A stretch of 28,183 nt of DNA from Paraktedonobacter sp964250225 (GCA_964250225.1 CAXUEY010000074.1:1-28183); one strand, 5' to 3'. Positions 15,194-22,558 are shown, counted from the stretch's first letter. A program made the numbers and translations. The notes: generated by a model from the letters alone, not told the origin.

Positions 15194-15738
15194 GAGTGAG
15201 TTTCCCCCTGATCTTTGGCGTAGGCGCCGCGCAAATAGTTGAGTGTGCGCGAGAGCATCACGCGGACCGCGCCCTCGCGTTTGCCCAGAATCGTGGCGAT
15301 CTCAGAGCAGCGCAGGTTATTGGCGAAACGCAACTGGATGGCCCGCCGCTGGATGGGCGAGAGCTTCTCCAAATGCGCGTGCAGGTGGGCATGCTCCTCA
15401 CGTTGCAAACTGACCTGCTCAGGCGCGTGTGCATCGTCCTCATAGAGCATGTCCGCGAACACAGCCAGGTCCAAACTTTGCCGGACGTGTGAACGCCGAT
15501 AGGCATCCACCGCTTTATTGCGCGCCACTCGCCAGAGCCACGCGACCTGCTCTTGCTCGCTCAGCCGGGTAAGCTCGCCATGCTCGACGGCAGCAACGAA
15601 TATCTCCACCAGCACATCCTCCGCGTCTTCACGCGAGACGGTTCTCTGGCGCAGATACGCGAACAGGGCCGGGGCGTGCAGTTCATAGAGCCTGGCTGCG
15701 TGCGAACTGCTTGAAACGCCTGTCTTCGAGAGCTGCAT
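15190..15738 (-). CDS. ECF-type sigma factor (partner of the PQQ-propeller receptor)
   Basis: A protein of 182 residues. Region 2 (about 17-85: LYELHAPALFAYLRQR, SREDAEDVLVEIFVAAV, WLWRVARNKAVDAYRR) and region 4 (about 125-172: LSPIQRRAIQLRFANNLRCSEIATIL, EGAVRVMLSRTLNYLRGAY) are complete. It is the closest relative in the window of the sigma factor at 12831-13382. The start is uncertain: the ATG at 15738 (MQLSKT) lies in the second copy of a 40-bp duplication, and an in-frame GTG at 15750 is possible; neither has a strong ribosome site. An upstream mini-ORF ends 4 bases before the ATG. GGAAC, a common ECF -35 core, occurs on the - strand near 15809-15813; autoregulation from it is only a guess. 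Confidence 0.9.
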   Translation of the reverse strand: MQLSKTGVSSSSHAARLYELHAPALFAYLRQRTVSREDAEDVLVEIFVAAVEHGELTRLSEQEQVAWLWRVARNKAVDAYRRSHVRQSLDLAVFADMLYEDDAHAPEQVSLQREEHAHLHAHLEKLSPIQRRAIQLRFANNLRCSEIATILGKREGAVRVMLSRTLNYLRGAYAKDQGETHS

Positions 15739-15784
15739 ATCTTCAACCACTTACAATGCTTGTCTTCGAGAGTTGCATATCTTC
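15721..15784 (-). repeat. 40-bp tandem duplication over the ECF sigma start
   Basis: Two 24-bp copies (15721-15744 and 15761-15784) differ at one base and start 40 bases apart. Each contains the GAAGATATG start region and the first codons (MQLSKT) of the sigma gene. Because 40 is not a multiple of three, the outer copy is out of frame with the gene and opens its own short ORF. Confidence 0.9.
15743..15778 (-). other. 11-residue upstream ORF before the ECF sigma gene
   Basis: The outer copy of the duplication has an ATG at 15778 and encodes MQLSKTSIVSG, ending in TGA at 15745-15743. The next ATG, the sigma start, is 4 bases further on, close enough for termination-reinitiation coupling. The first six residues equal those of the sigma factor. 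A purine-rich AGAGAGAAG precedes the ATG. Confidence 0.45.
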
Positions 15785-15832
15785 TCTCTGGAATATTTGA
15801 GGCCTCATTGTTCCAATCGCATGAGGTTGAGG

Positions 15833-15880
15833 AAACGTTACAAAAAAGCGTGGCCGCGGCCACGCTTTTTTGTAACGTTT
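15833..15880. terminator. 48-bp perfect palindrome, bidirectional terminator
   Basis: The two 24-bp halves are exact reverse complements with no spacer, centred between 15856 and 15857. A GC core (GCGTGGCC and its complement) is flanked by A6 and T6 tracts, so on either strand a GC-rich stem is followed by TTTTTT. It lies 20 bases after the stop of the zinc-cluster gene (-), whose transcript it should end before the ECF sigma gene. Confidence 0.9.
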
Positions 15881-15900
15881 CAGTGCGTTGCTATAGGTTG

Positions 15901-17568
15901 CTATTCAGCCCCGTCGTCATCTTCCGGTGGGGTATAGGACGATGGTGTATAGGGCGTGTGCTCGATGGGCACGCGGTAGCCACGCGCCTGGTTGCTCGCG
16001 GGATTAGCGGGCGGCGCAGACTGGGATTGCACGGGGGCCATGAGGTCCGCGCTGATGGACTTCACCAGCCGCTCGATGCGGTCCCAACGCGCTGGATAGC
16101 GCTCGGCATAGAACTTCTCTTTGTCCTCCACGTCGTAGATGTAGAAGGTGAAGTCCTGGCTGGCGTAGCGATAATCGACCTGAGTATAGGGTATACGCAC
16201 CAGTTCCAGCACCTGCAAACTCGGACGCGATTCGGATTTGACGATATTCGCGCGACCTTTGCTCGCTTCGCGCTGGCTGGCCTTCTCCACTAGCTGAACA
16301 GCGGCGCGCCAGACGTCTATCGGCACGGACTCCGGCGGCGCTTCGGGATAGAGCATCTCGCTAAGCTCGGCATTGTAGACAAGATCGCCGCTGATGTTCG
16401 TGAAACGCGCCTCTGGAATCGGCCCGTTGCCAACGATCTGTGACTGGTTGTCCATCTCAAAGTGGCGCACGAGATCGCGGTGACGCACGATTTTCCCAGT
16501 GCCGCCACAGTTGTCGCATATCTCGCTCTTTGAGCCATGACAGCTCTCGCAGATGCGTTTGCCCGTGCCACAGGTGCATTCGACCTCGCCATTGACGCAA
16601 TCGGGACAGGGCACGGTGCGCCCTTTGTTGGCGGGATCGTTATCTACCGCGCTGGGCAGCGGCACACCCTGCTGACGGATGCCATCGAGCATACCAGAAA
16701 TCTTGTCGTTGACGCTATCGGCCAGACGTTCGGTACTACGCCGGAAAAACGGCCTCTTCTTCTGGTCAGCCCAGTCAGAGACATAGCCACGCCCCCGGCA
16801 GGTTTCGCAGCGAATGCGCGTGCGTCCCTTACAATCAGGACACACATTCCAGCCGCGTCCGGCACAGCCCGCGCACAGCAAATGGCCAGTGCTATTACAG
16901 GCGGTGCAGGAGATTACCTCGTCGTTGGTCTCCAGGCGCACCCGCGTATCGGGGGCTTTCAGACCTGTGACCGCCGGCATCTCGTAGTCCCAGATGGGCA
17001 GCACAGGTCCACGCTGGACGGGGCCACGTCCGGTATACGCCTCTGAGGTGGTCTCGATGCTGCGCGTCTCCCAGCGCGTCTGCAAGCTGATTTCCCAGGC
17101 CTCGTCCGCGTGAGTCGAGACGATCTCCATATAATTGCCCAGTTCGCGCGCGATCTGCCAGTTGCCAGAACTCCATTTATTGGCCATCTGGCGAATATGC
17201 TCCTCCTCGGTGTTTGAGGAATGATACGGCTCAAGCTGGACGTTGGCCTGCTGCCAGTACTCGTTGGCGCGCCCGGCCACCCGGCTCACACGCCGCGTCG
17301 CCTCGCTCGCGCCCTGAATTACCATGCGTTTGATCTCTTCGATACGTTTGTCTATATTCTCCTGGTTAAACGGCTGCCCGTCCGGGATATCCTGCCCATC
17401 CGTTGTTTCCTCTGCCTCTGGTAAAACATTCGGTGAGGCGGGTTCCTGTATTTCCGGCGCTTCTTCCGGGATCAGCGGCTCCTGCGTGTCACGCGCATCC
17501 TCTGGTGCCGGGTGCGGCTTTGAATTTTGCGGATTATAGCCGGGCCTGTACTGCCATTCATCTCCCAT
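15901..17568 (-). CDS. DnaJ-type zinc-cluster protein without a J domain
   Basis: A protein of 555 residues. After a Pro/Glu-rich acidic N-terminus (1-65) and a helical stretch (65-150) come two Cys clusters of the CxxCxGxG kind. The first (about 221-258) has CTAC, CAGC, CPDC and CETC; the second (about 321-358) has CPDC, CTC, CESC and CDNC. Each could bind two zinc ions, as in the DnaJ central domain, though in the second cluster one pair has only a single residue between the Cys (CTC). There is no HPD-bearing J domain and no membrane helix. The C-terminal 200 residues are mixed alpha/beta with a Pro/Ser tail. A protein-binding or chaperone-like role is inferred; the partner is unknown. The ATG at 17568 has GGAGG about 9 bases upstream; an outer start at 17643 lacks one. 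Confidence 0.82.
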   Translation of the reverse strand: MGDEWQYRPGYNPQNSKPHPAPEDARDTQEPLIPEEAPEIQEPASPNVLPEAEETTDGQDIPDGQPFNQENIDKRIEEIKRMVIQGASEATRRVSRVAGRANEYWQQANVQLEPYHSSNTEEEHIRQMANKWSSGNWQIARELGNYMEIVSTHADEAWEISLQTRWETRSIETTSEAYTGRGPVQRGPVLPIWDYEMPAVTGLKAPDTRVRLETNDEVISCTACNSTGHLLCAGCAGRGWNVCPDCKGRTRIRCETCRGRGYVSDWADQKKRPFFRRSTERLADSVNDKISGMLDGIRQQGVPLPSAVDNDPANKGRTVPCPDCVNGEVECTCGTGKRICESCHGSKSEICDNCGGTGKIVRHRDLVRHFEMDNQSQIVGNGPIPEARFTNISGDLVYNAELSEMLYPEAPPESVPIDVWRAAVQLVEKASQREASKGRANIVKSESRPSLQVLELVRIPYTQVDYRYASQDFTFYIYDVEDKEKFYAERYPARWDRIERLVKSISADLMAPVQSQSAPPANPASNQARGYRVPIEHTPYTPSSYTPPEDDDGAE

Positions 17569-17701
17569 AATTGTGCCTCCATGATTAGGGAGCGCGCGAT
17601 CAAAATGTGGCGCCCCTATGAACTCTGGACTTTTCATAAGCATATACGCTGGAACAGGACGAGAGTTGTAGACCGTGGGGCACCAGATAATCGCTAGACC
17701 T

Positions 17702-18883
17702 TTAAAGTAGCGGTGTAATCTCCATTTGCACAGGCACGCCTGTCACCTCGACATCGCGCTCAGCTATCAGCAGATCGATCTCACTGCGCACCCCAAATTC
17801 TGGCAGATAAATCCCAGGTTCTACCGAACAACAGGTCGCGGGCAGCAACTGGCGCTCATCCTGCGTCTCAAAGTTATCGAGGTTAGCCCCGTTGCCATGC
17901 TCATTGATGCCGATATTGTGGCCGGTGCGATGCACAAAATACTGTCCATAGCCCGCATCCGCGATGACCTTGCGCACAACATCATCGGCCTCGCAACCGC
18001 GTACCGGCTCGCCAGCGGCCACGCGTCCACGTATAAAGTTCACGCCAGCATCGCGGGCCGCGCGTACCACCTCAAAGACCTCGCGCTGATGGGCAGGGAT
18101 CTCCTCGCGTGTTCCCGCGAAAGCCATCCAGGTATAGTCGCCGAAAATCGCGTCGGCCTCTGGAAAATGCCCCCCAAAATCGAAGAGCACCAGGTCGCCG
18201 CGCCGAATGGGCGTGCTGGTCTGCGCGTTCGGCGAGTAATGAGGATTGCTGGCATTGCCGTTCACAGCCACCAGCGGCCCCTCAGCGGGCACCAGGCCCT
18301 GCGCGCGAATCAACTCCGCGAACCGTTGCTGCACGCCATACTCGTCGAGTTGCATGCCCTGACGCAAGTCGTCGCTCAATTGCGCGAAAATCTGATCTTT
18401 AGAGGCAATCAACCGTCGGCCCGCCTCGCGCTGCCCCTCGATCTGTTGCGTACTCAACTGCGCCACATAGCGCTGCGAGATATTGGCCGAGCTGACCACC
18501 TCCACGCCATACGAGCGCACCAGCTCTACCGTGCCCGCGTCCACCCGCGCAATATAGGGAATAGCGTTCATGGGCGAATATTCCATCGCCACGCGCTTGC
18601 CTCGCAAAAGCAGCGTAGCAAGATGCTCACGCATCTCCCCCCATGTCTGAAAGATCAGGCGCTGGCCAGGCAGCTCGCGCAGCACATGTGACTCGACGGC
18701 GCTGATCAGGGCCGTTGGCGTGCCCTGCGCTGGCACAAAATACCACCAGCGCCGCGAATGGAAATCCTCCAGGGACAGCCCCAGGATCTGGTACGCAATG
18801 ACGTTGGATTGGCGAAAATCGTAGAAGAGCCAGCCATCCAGCCCTTCCTGGCTCAAAGCCTGTTGCATATCCGCGAGATTCAT
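17702..18883 (-). CDS. M24-family metallopeptidase (Xaa-Pro aminopeptidase/creatinase-like)
   Basis: A protein of 393 residues. Residues 1-140 are the creatinase-type N-terminal domain; 145-393 are the pita-bread catalytic domain. The five metal ligands are present: D235 (LFDFGG), D249 (GDYTW), H322 (HRTGHNIG), E355 (SVEPGIY) and E368 (RSEIDLL). H215 (NPHY) fits the substrate His. It should remove N-terminal residues before proline, or act on a related small amide, in the cytoplasm. Its length is typical of the prolidase-like branch. The ATG at 18883 is preceded by GGAGAGGAA. On the - strand TGGTATAAT (18934-18926) is an extended -10 about 45 bases upstream. It is divergent from the alpha/beta hydrolase gene. 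Confidence 0.92.
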   Translation of the reverse strand: MNLADMQQALSQEGLDGWLFYDFRQSNVIAYQILGLSLEDFHSRRWWYFVPAQGTPTALISAVESHVLRELPGQRLIFQTWGEMREHLATLLLRGKRVAMEYSPMNAIPYIARVDAGTVELVRSYGVEVVSSANISQRYVAQLSTQQIEGQREAGRRLIASKDQIFAQLSDDLRQGMQLDEYGVQQRFAELIRAQGLVPAEGPLVAVNGNASNPHYSPNAQTSTPIRRGDLVLFDFGGHFPEADAIFGDYTWMAFAGTREEIPAHQREVFEVVRAARDAGVNFIRGRVAAGEPVRGCEADDVVRKVIADAGYGQYFVHRTGHNIGINEHGNGANLDNFETQDERQLLPATCCSVEPGIYLPEFGVRSEIDLLIAERDVEVTGVPVQMEITPLL

Positions 18884-18925
18884 AGCACTCGTTCCTCTCC
18901 AAATTAAACGGAATAGTTGTCGGAT

Positions 18926-18934
18926 ATTATACCA
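18926..18934 (-). promoter_or_regulatory. Extended -10 promoter of the M24 peptidase gene
   Basis: On the - strand the sequence reads TGGTATAAT, a TG-n extended -10 with a consensus box. There is no clear -35 at 17 bases, as is usual for extended -10 promoters. Confidence 0.65.
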
Positions 18935-19002
18935 CGTGCTTCAGTAATACCCTTTGCGCTGGGTTTCTCACGGCTGAGATTATACGAGCAAGCAGGCCCA
19001 TA

Positions 19003-19011
19003 TGCTATACT
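19003..19011 (+). promoter_or_regulatory. Extended -10 promoter of the alpha/beta hydrolase gene
   Basis: TGCTATACT matches TG-n-TATACT. Transcription would start near 19018, only about 12 bases before the chosen ATG (19030), so the leader is very short and just contains the GGAGG ribosome site. Confidence 0.6.
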
Positions 19012-19029
19012 TAAAAAATGGAGGATAGA

Positions 19030-20517
19030 ATGAAAAAGCCAGTACGTCGGAGTCTCAGAACTTGCATCGGGATGAGCCTCTCAGCCGCCGCGCTCACCGC
19101 GGGATTTGTGGCTGTACGCCATATGTTGGAGACCCCGCAACCCTTGAAAAGTACACTGCCAGGCGAAGCGTTGTTATATATATGGCGCAAACGCAGTATT
19201 TTTTATAAGGTGCTGGGGCCAGTGGACGCGCCGCCACTCGTGCTCTTACACACCCCCGATATCGGCGCGTCCGCGCACGAGATGCAGCACATTATGGAGC
19301 CGTTGGCGCTGACCTATCGCGTCTATGCACCAGACCTGCTGGGCTTTGGCATCTCGGACAAACCGGGCATCGAGTACTCGGCGGCCATGTACGGCGAACT
19401 CTGCCACGATTTTGTGCGCGAGGTGGTCAAGCGGCCAGCCACGCTCGTCGCCAGCGGACTGAGCTGCAATTATGCCGTGACCCTGGCCGCGCGCGAGCCG
19501 GAGCTATGCACGGGCCTGGTCCTGATCTCGCCCCTCGTGCTGCGGGGCGACCCGGAGCAGCCGCAGGTCTTGCGCAACCTCGCGGAAAAGCCGTGGTGCA
19601 AGGCGCTCCTCTATCCCCTTCTGTGTACGAGACTGGCCTTCCAGCTCACCCAGGCGCCGAGCAACAGGCAAGCCGAGTTTGCCCAATTCTACGCCACTAC
19701 CCACCAGTTGGGCGCAGAACACGCTGCGATGGCTCTACTGGCTGGCAAACTTGTTCTGGATAGTACACGCGAGTTTGCAGCACTCCAGCAGCCGATCTTG
19801 CTGATCTGGGGGGCGCAGGCGCTTGAGGATCAGCGTAACCTCGCCAGCCTGCACGAGAGCAGTTCGTTGCGCCGGGCCAGAGAGATCGAACTGATCCAGG
19901 GAGCAGGTCTCGCGGTCCACGAGGAGCAGCCGGAGAGCGTCGTGGCAGCTATTCGACGCTGGCAGGCCGAGGCGCGTCCGCAACTCTCAGCCAGTTCCGC
20001 GCTCCCCATACCCGACCCTGTTGCTGAACTGCACTACACCACCAGCCCAGCCGAGTCCGCGCGCACATCACGCGTCCACGCTGAGCCAACGCGCACCACG
20101 CAAACGCCTAGCATCGCGACACAACGTGGGGAACCAATGATGCCACAGGAAGAACCCGCCGTACCGCGTGAGAAACTGGTTATACCACGAGAAGAGTCGG
20201 TTGCGCCGCGTGAGGAGCAGTTTATATCGCGTGAAGAACCTGCTGCACGACTTGAGGAACCGGTTATACTTCATGAAGAGTCTGTCACACCTTATGAGAA
20301 GCCTGTTCACGCCGCAACACTCTCGGAGCCAACACAGATCAGCCCTGCCGACCACTTACCACAAAGTCCTGGCATCCTGGCCTATTGTGTCAAATGCAAA
20401 CAGAAGAGAGAGGTGGTGAACGCCAGCGAATTTACCATGAAGAATGGCCGTCCAGCCATACGGGGAAGCTGCTCCGTCTGTGGAACCACGATCACGCGTA
20501 TCGGTAAACTCACCTGA
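19030..20517 (+). CDS. Alpha/beta hydrolase fused to a heptad-repeat linker and DUF5679 zinc ribbon
   Basis: A protein of 495 residues. A basic start and one hydrophobic segment (about 12-30) suggest membrane anchoring. Residues 55-315 form an alpha/beta hydrolase fold: oxyanion-side strand LVLLHTPDIG, nucleophile S145 in ASGLSCNYA, acid probably D267 (GAQALED) and H297 (GLAVHEEQPE). The substrate is unknown. Residues 372-427 are eight 7-residue repeats of PREExxx type. The last 44 residues (452-495) match DUF5679: YCVKCKQKRE, TMKNGRPAIRGSC and CSVCGTTITRIGK, with two CxxC pairs for one zinc. That small domain is usually a stand-alone protein or a C-terminal add-on in this phylum. The ATG at 19030 has GGAGG 5 bases upstream; the ATG at 19018 overlaps that site and is less likely. 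Confidence 0.88.
   Translation: MKKPVRRSLRTCIGMSLSAAALTAGFVAVRHMLETPQPLKSTLPGEALLYIWRKRSIFYKVLGPVDAPPLVLLHTPDIGASAHEMQHIMEPLALTYRVYAPDLLGFGISDKPGIEYSAAMYGELCHDFVREVVKRPATLVASGLSCNYAVTLAAREPELCTGLVLISPLVLRGDPEQPQVLRNLAEKPWCKALLYPLLCTRLAFQLTQAPSNRQAEFAQFYATTHQLGAEHAAMALLAGKLVLDSTREFAALQQPILLIWGAQALEDQRNLASLHESSSLRRAREIELIQGAGLAVHEEQPESVVAAIRRWQAEARPQLSASSALPIPDPVAELHYTTSPAESARTSRVHAEPTRTTQTPSIATQRGEPMMPQEEPAVPREKLVIPREESVAPREEQFISREEPAARLEEPVILHEESVTPYEKPVHAATLSEPTQISPADHLPQSPGILAYCVKCKQKREVVNASEFTMKNGRPAIRGSCSVCGTTITRIGKLT
20143..20310 (+). repeat. Eight 21-bp coding repeats (7-residue PREE units)
   Basis: Eight consecutive 7-residue units lie inside the hydrolase gene: PQEEPAV, PREKLVI, PREESVA, PREEQFI, SREEPAA, RLEEPVI, LHEESVT and PYEKPVH. 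At DNA level the units are diverged. They form a charged, Pro-rich stalk between the enzyme domain and the zinc ribbon. Confidence 0.85.
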
Positions 20518-20560
20518 GCACCGAATTTTGGAGACGAGGGCCAAAAGCGCACACCGGCAC

Positions 20561-20589
20561 TTGACGGCATATTTTTTAGAAAGTATAAT
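20561..20589 (+). promoter_or_regulatory. Consensus-like promoter of greA
   Basis: TTGACG (20561-20566), a 17-base spacer and TATAAT (20584-20589) form a near-consensus sigma-70 promoter. It lies about 240 bases upstream of the greA ATG, so the mRNA should carry a long leader. Confidence 0.85.
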
Positions 20590-20596
20590 CACCTGC

Positions 20597-20832
20597 GTGT
20601 CTGAAACTGACTGCTCTCAAAAGAGTTCCTCAAAACGAGCCGATCCTGGCAAGCCAGGGCAATGGAACGAGCAGCGGGCTTCTGCAGACGCAAGCTCAGC
20701 GTACATATTCCATGCTCGGCGTCTTTTTGGTTTAGTGTTTATATTGTTCATGTGGGTAACGAAACGAGTAGAGCACACACGTCTCTCACGATCACGCCCA
20801 ATTTTCCCTCAACACCAGGGAGGAGTTTTAGA
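20597..20832 (+). promoter_or_regulatory. Structured greA 5' leader with possible attenuator
   Basis: The leader folds locally: CCTGGC-AA-GCCAGG (20645-20658), GCAG/CTGC (20671-20674 with 20682-20685), and a larger stem of AGACGC (20686-20691) with GCGTCT (20719-20724), extended by AGC/GCT. The last stem ends in TTTTT (20724-20728), like a terminator. Open frames through it (20444-20836, and upstream of 20833 in the greA frame) have no ribosome site and look non-coding. Confidence 0.45.
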
Positions 20833-21348
20833 ATGAGTATTGGCGGACAGAACGAGTCTGAGCAGAAAGTTGTTCATCTGACGCCCGAAGGGTATGCGAA
20901 AAATACAGAGCGGCTGGAATGGCTGCGTACAGTCAAACGCAAAGAGGTTGCCGATTATATCCACGAGGCAAAAGAGGCCGGTGATATCAGCGAGAGCAGC
21001 GCGTATGAGGAAGCGAAAAACGATCAGGCGATGGTGGAAGGTGAGATCCGCAAGCTGGAGATCCTGCTCAGCATGGCCCAGGTTATGACACCCGATATGC
21101 ACGATGGCGTCGATGGCCCGCCAACGGTACGCATTGGCATGCAGGTGGAACTGACCAATTCCAGCGGCTCCCCACGCCTCTTTAAGATTGTGGAGACCTT
21201 CGAGGCCGACGCGAAAACGGGGATGATTTCCGACCAATCGCCTGTCGGCAAAGCGTTGATGGGGCATCGAGAAGGGGATGTGGTGGAGGTTTCGACGCCC
21301 GGCGGCGTGACCAGCTATACGATCCGTTCGATTCGCCCAATGCTGTAA
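20833..21348 (+). CDS. greA: Transcription elongation factor GreA
   Basis: A protein of 171 residues, close to the usual 158. Residues 15-90 form the N-terminal antiparallel coiled coil with the acidic tip GDISESSAYEEAKNDQ (50-65; D51 and E54 fill the catalytic positions that hold Mg in the polymerase channel). Residues 98-171 are the FKBP-like C-terminal domain ending PGGVTSYTIRSIRPML. It rescues stalled, backtracked RNA polymerase by promoting transcript cleavage. A 13-residue N-terminal extension is unusual but small. The ATG at 20833 has GGGAGGAG about 8 bases upstream; the same frame is open back to 20662 without support. It is transcribed alone from a strong promoter at 20561-20589 and ends at a long hairpin. 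Confidence 0.93.
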   Translation: MSIGGQNESEQKVVHLTPEGYAKNTERLEWLRTVKRKEVADYIHEAKEAGDISESSAYEEAKNDQAMVEGEIRKLEILLSMAQVMTPDMHDGVDGPPTVRIGMQVELTNSSGSPRLFKIVETFEADAKTGMISDQSPVGKALMGHREGDVVEVSTPGGVTSYTIRSIRPML

Positions 21349-21356
21349 AACAAGCA

Positions 21357-21414
21357 GCGTAACATAGAATAAAGAGCCGCAGACGTACCTGCGACTCTTT
21401 ATTCTATGTTACGC
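21357..21414. terminator. 26-bp hairpin between convergent greA and M29 peptidase genes
   Basis: Arms 21357-21382 and 21389-21414 pair over 26 bp with one C-A mismatch and a 6-base loop. It lies 8 bases after the greA stop and 3 bases after the stop of the M29 gene on the other strand, so it probably serves both. Confidence 0.85.
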
Positions 21415-21417
21415 CTG

Positions 21418-22521
21418 TTAAACGATAAATTTGCCGTCTTTGCAGAAGACCACATCGTCAACGCGAATCTCGCTGCCCTGGCGCAGATCGCAGACCATAT
21501 CCCAGTGGATGGCCGATTCGTTGACGCCCATCGACGTAGGGATGCTCTTACCCAGAGCCAGGTGCACGGTACCAGCCATCTTCTCGTCGAAAAGCGTGTG
21601 ACGGATACAGCGGTCCACGTAGGGATTGTTGCCAAAGGCGAACTCACCCAGGCGGCGCGCCCCCTCGTCCACGCTGAGCATCTGGTCCAGGTAATCCTGG
21701 CCGCGCCCGGCTGTTGCCTCGACGACCACGCCGTTCTCAAAGCGCAGGCGTACATCTTCCACAGAGACGCCGTTGAGGGAACAGGGGAAGCTGTAACGGA
21801 TATGCCCGTTGGCCGAATTCTCAATTGGACTGGTAAAGAACTCGCCATCCGGGAAGTTCAGGCGACCATCGCAGTTCACAAAGGGGCGGCCCTCAATCGA
21901 GAAGGTCAGGTCGGTATCCTGGCCCAACAGATGGATCGCCCGCTTGCCCTTGAGCCACTGCACCCGGCGCTCCTGCTCCACGCTCAGTTCTTTCCAGCGC
22001 GCCACAGGGTCAGGATCGTCCAGGAAACAGGCGCGATAACAAAAGTCCTCAAAGTCGCTCAGGGACATCTCAGCGTCTTGAGCGGAGGCGTCGGTGGGGT
22101 AGAGCGCAGCCACCCAGCGCAGCGTACCCTCCACCGTGCGCCGCATGTAGGTATCCATCAGCCCGTGGCTGGCCTGTGCAGCCAGCACCATGCGCGAGTG
22201 ATCGACATTGTTCAATTCTTTGGTATTTGTATCGGCCCACATCGATACTAGCGTCTCATACTCCTCCAACACCAGGCGCTTTATGGGGGGAATATGCGCG
22301 AGTTGCTCATCGGAGGCTTCTTTGAAGAAGATCTCAGAGATGCCCGGAAGAGAGATAAAGAGTTCAGGGAAAGCGCCGGCACGCAGAGCCGCGCGATAGA
22401 TCTCGCGCACCAGGGGAGCTGAGATCGCAGGCGTATCTATCGCCATGCGCTCGCCCTTTTGCACGCCGATAGAATAGTTAACCAGAACATCAGCCATACG
22501 CTGCATACGAAGATCACCCAT
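21418..22521 (-). CDS. M29-family aminopeptidase
   Basis: A protein of 367 residues, typical for the shorter M29 (AmpS/thermophilic aminopeptidase) group. These enzymes remove N-terminal residues from peptides with a two-metal centre. Candidate ligands are all present: E227 in PDGEFFTSP, E293 in LGEFAFG, H320 in GTVHLALG, and H339 with D341 in ESAIHWDMV. There is no signal peptide, so it is cytoplasmic. The ATG at 22521 (MGDLRMQR) has AGAGGTG about 6 bases upstream; the longer start at 22551 is not supported. A promoter lies at 22587-22559. A truncated paralogue lies 2.5 kb away on the same strand, with which it shares EASDEQLAHIPP and EEYE. Confidence 0.9.
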   Translation of the reverse strand: MGDLRMQRMADVLVNYSIGVQKGERMAIDTPAISAPLVREIYRAALRAGAFPELFISLPGISEIFFKEASDEQLAHIPPIKRLVLEEYETLVSMWADTNTKELNNVDHSRMVLAAQASHGLMDTYMRRTVEGTLRWVAALYPTDASAQDAEMSLSDFEDFCYRACFLDDPDPVARWKELSVEQERRVQWLKGKRAIHLLGQDTDLTFSIEGRPFVNCDGRLNFPDGEFFTSPIENSANGHIRYSFPCSLNGVSVEDVRLRFENGVVVEATAGRGQDYLDQMLSVDEGARRLGEFAFGNNPYVDRCIRHTLFDEKMAGTVHLALGKSIPTSMGVNESAIHWDMVCDLRQGSEIRVDDVVFCKDGKFIV

Positions 22522-22558
22522 GAAATACACCTCTTTCTGAAATTGAATCAAGACTTAT

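Noticed and set aside
17726..18691. A 321-codon ORF antisense to the M24 peptidase
   Set aside because: It has no domain pattern and mirrors the codons of a complete peptidase gene on the other strand.
21406..22251. A 281-codon ORF antisense to the M29 peptidase, and a similar one at 25634-26395 opposite ClC
   Set aside because: His/Gln-rich translations without motifs, opposite genes with all their catalytic residues.
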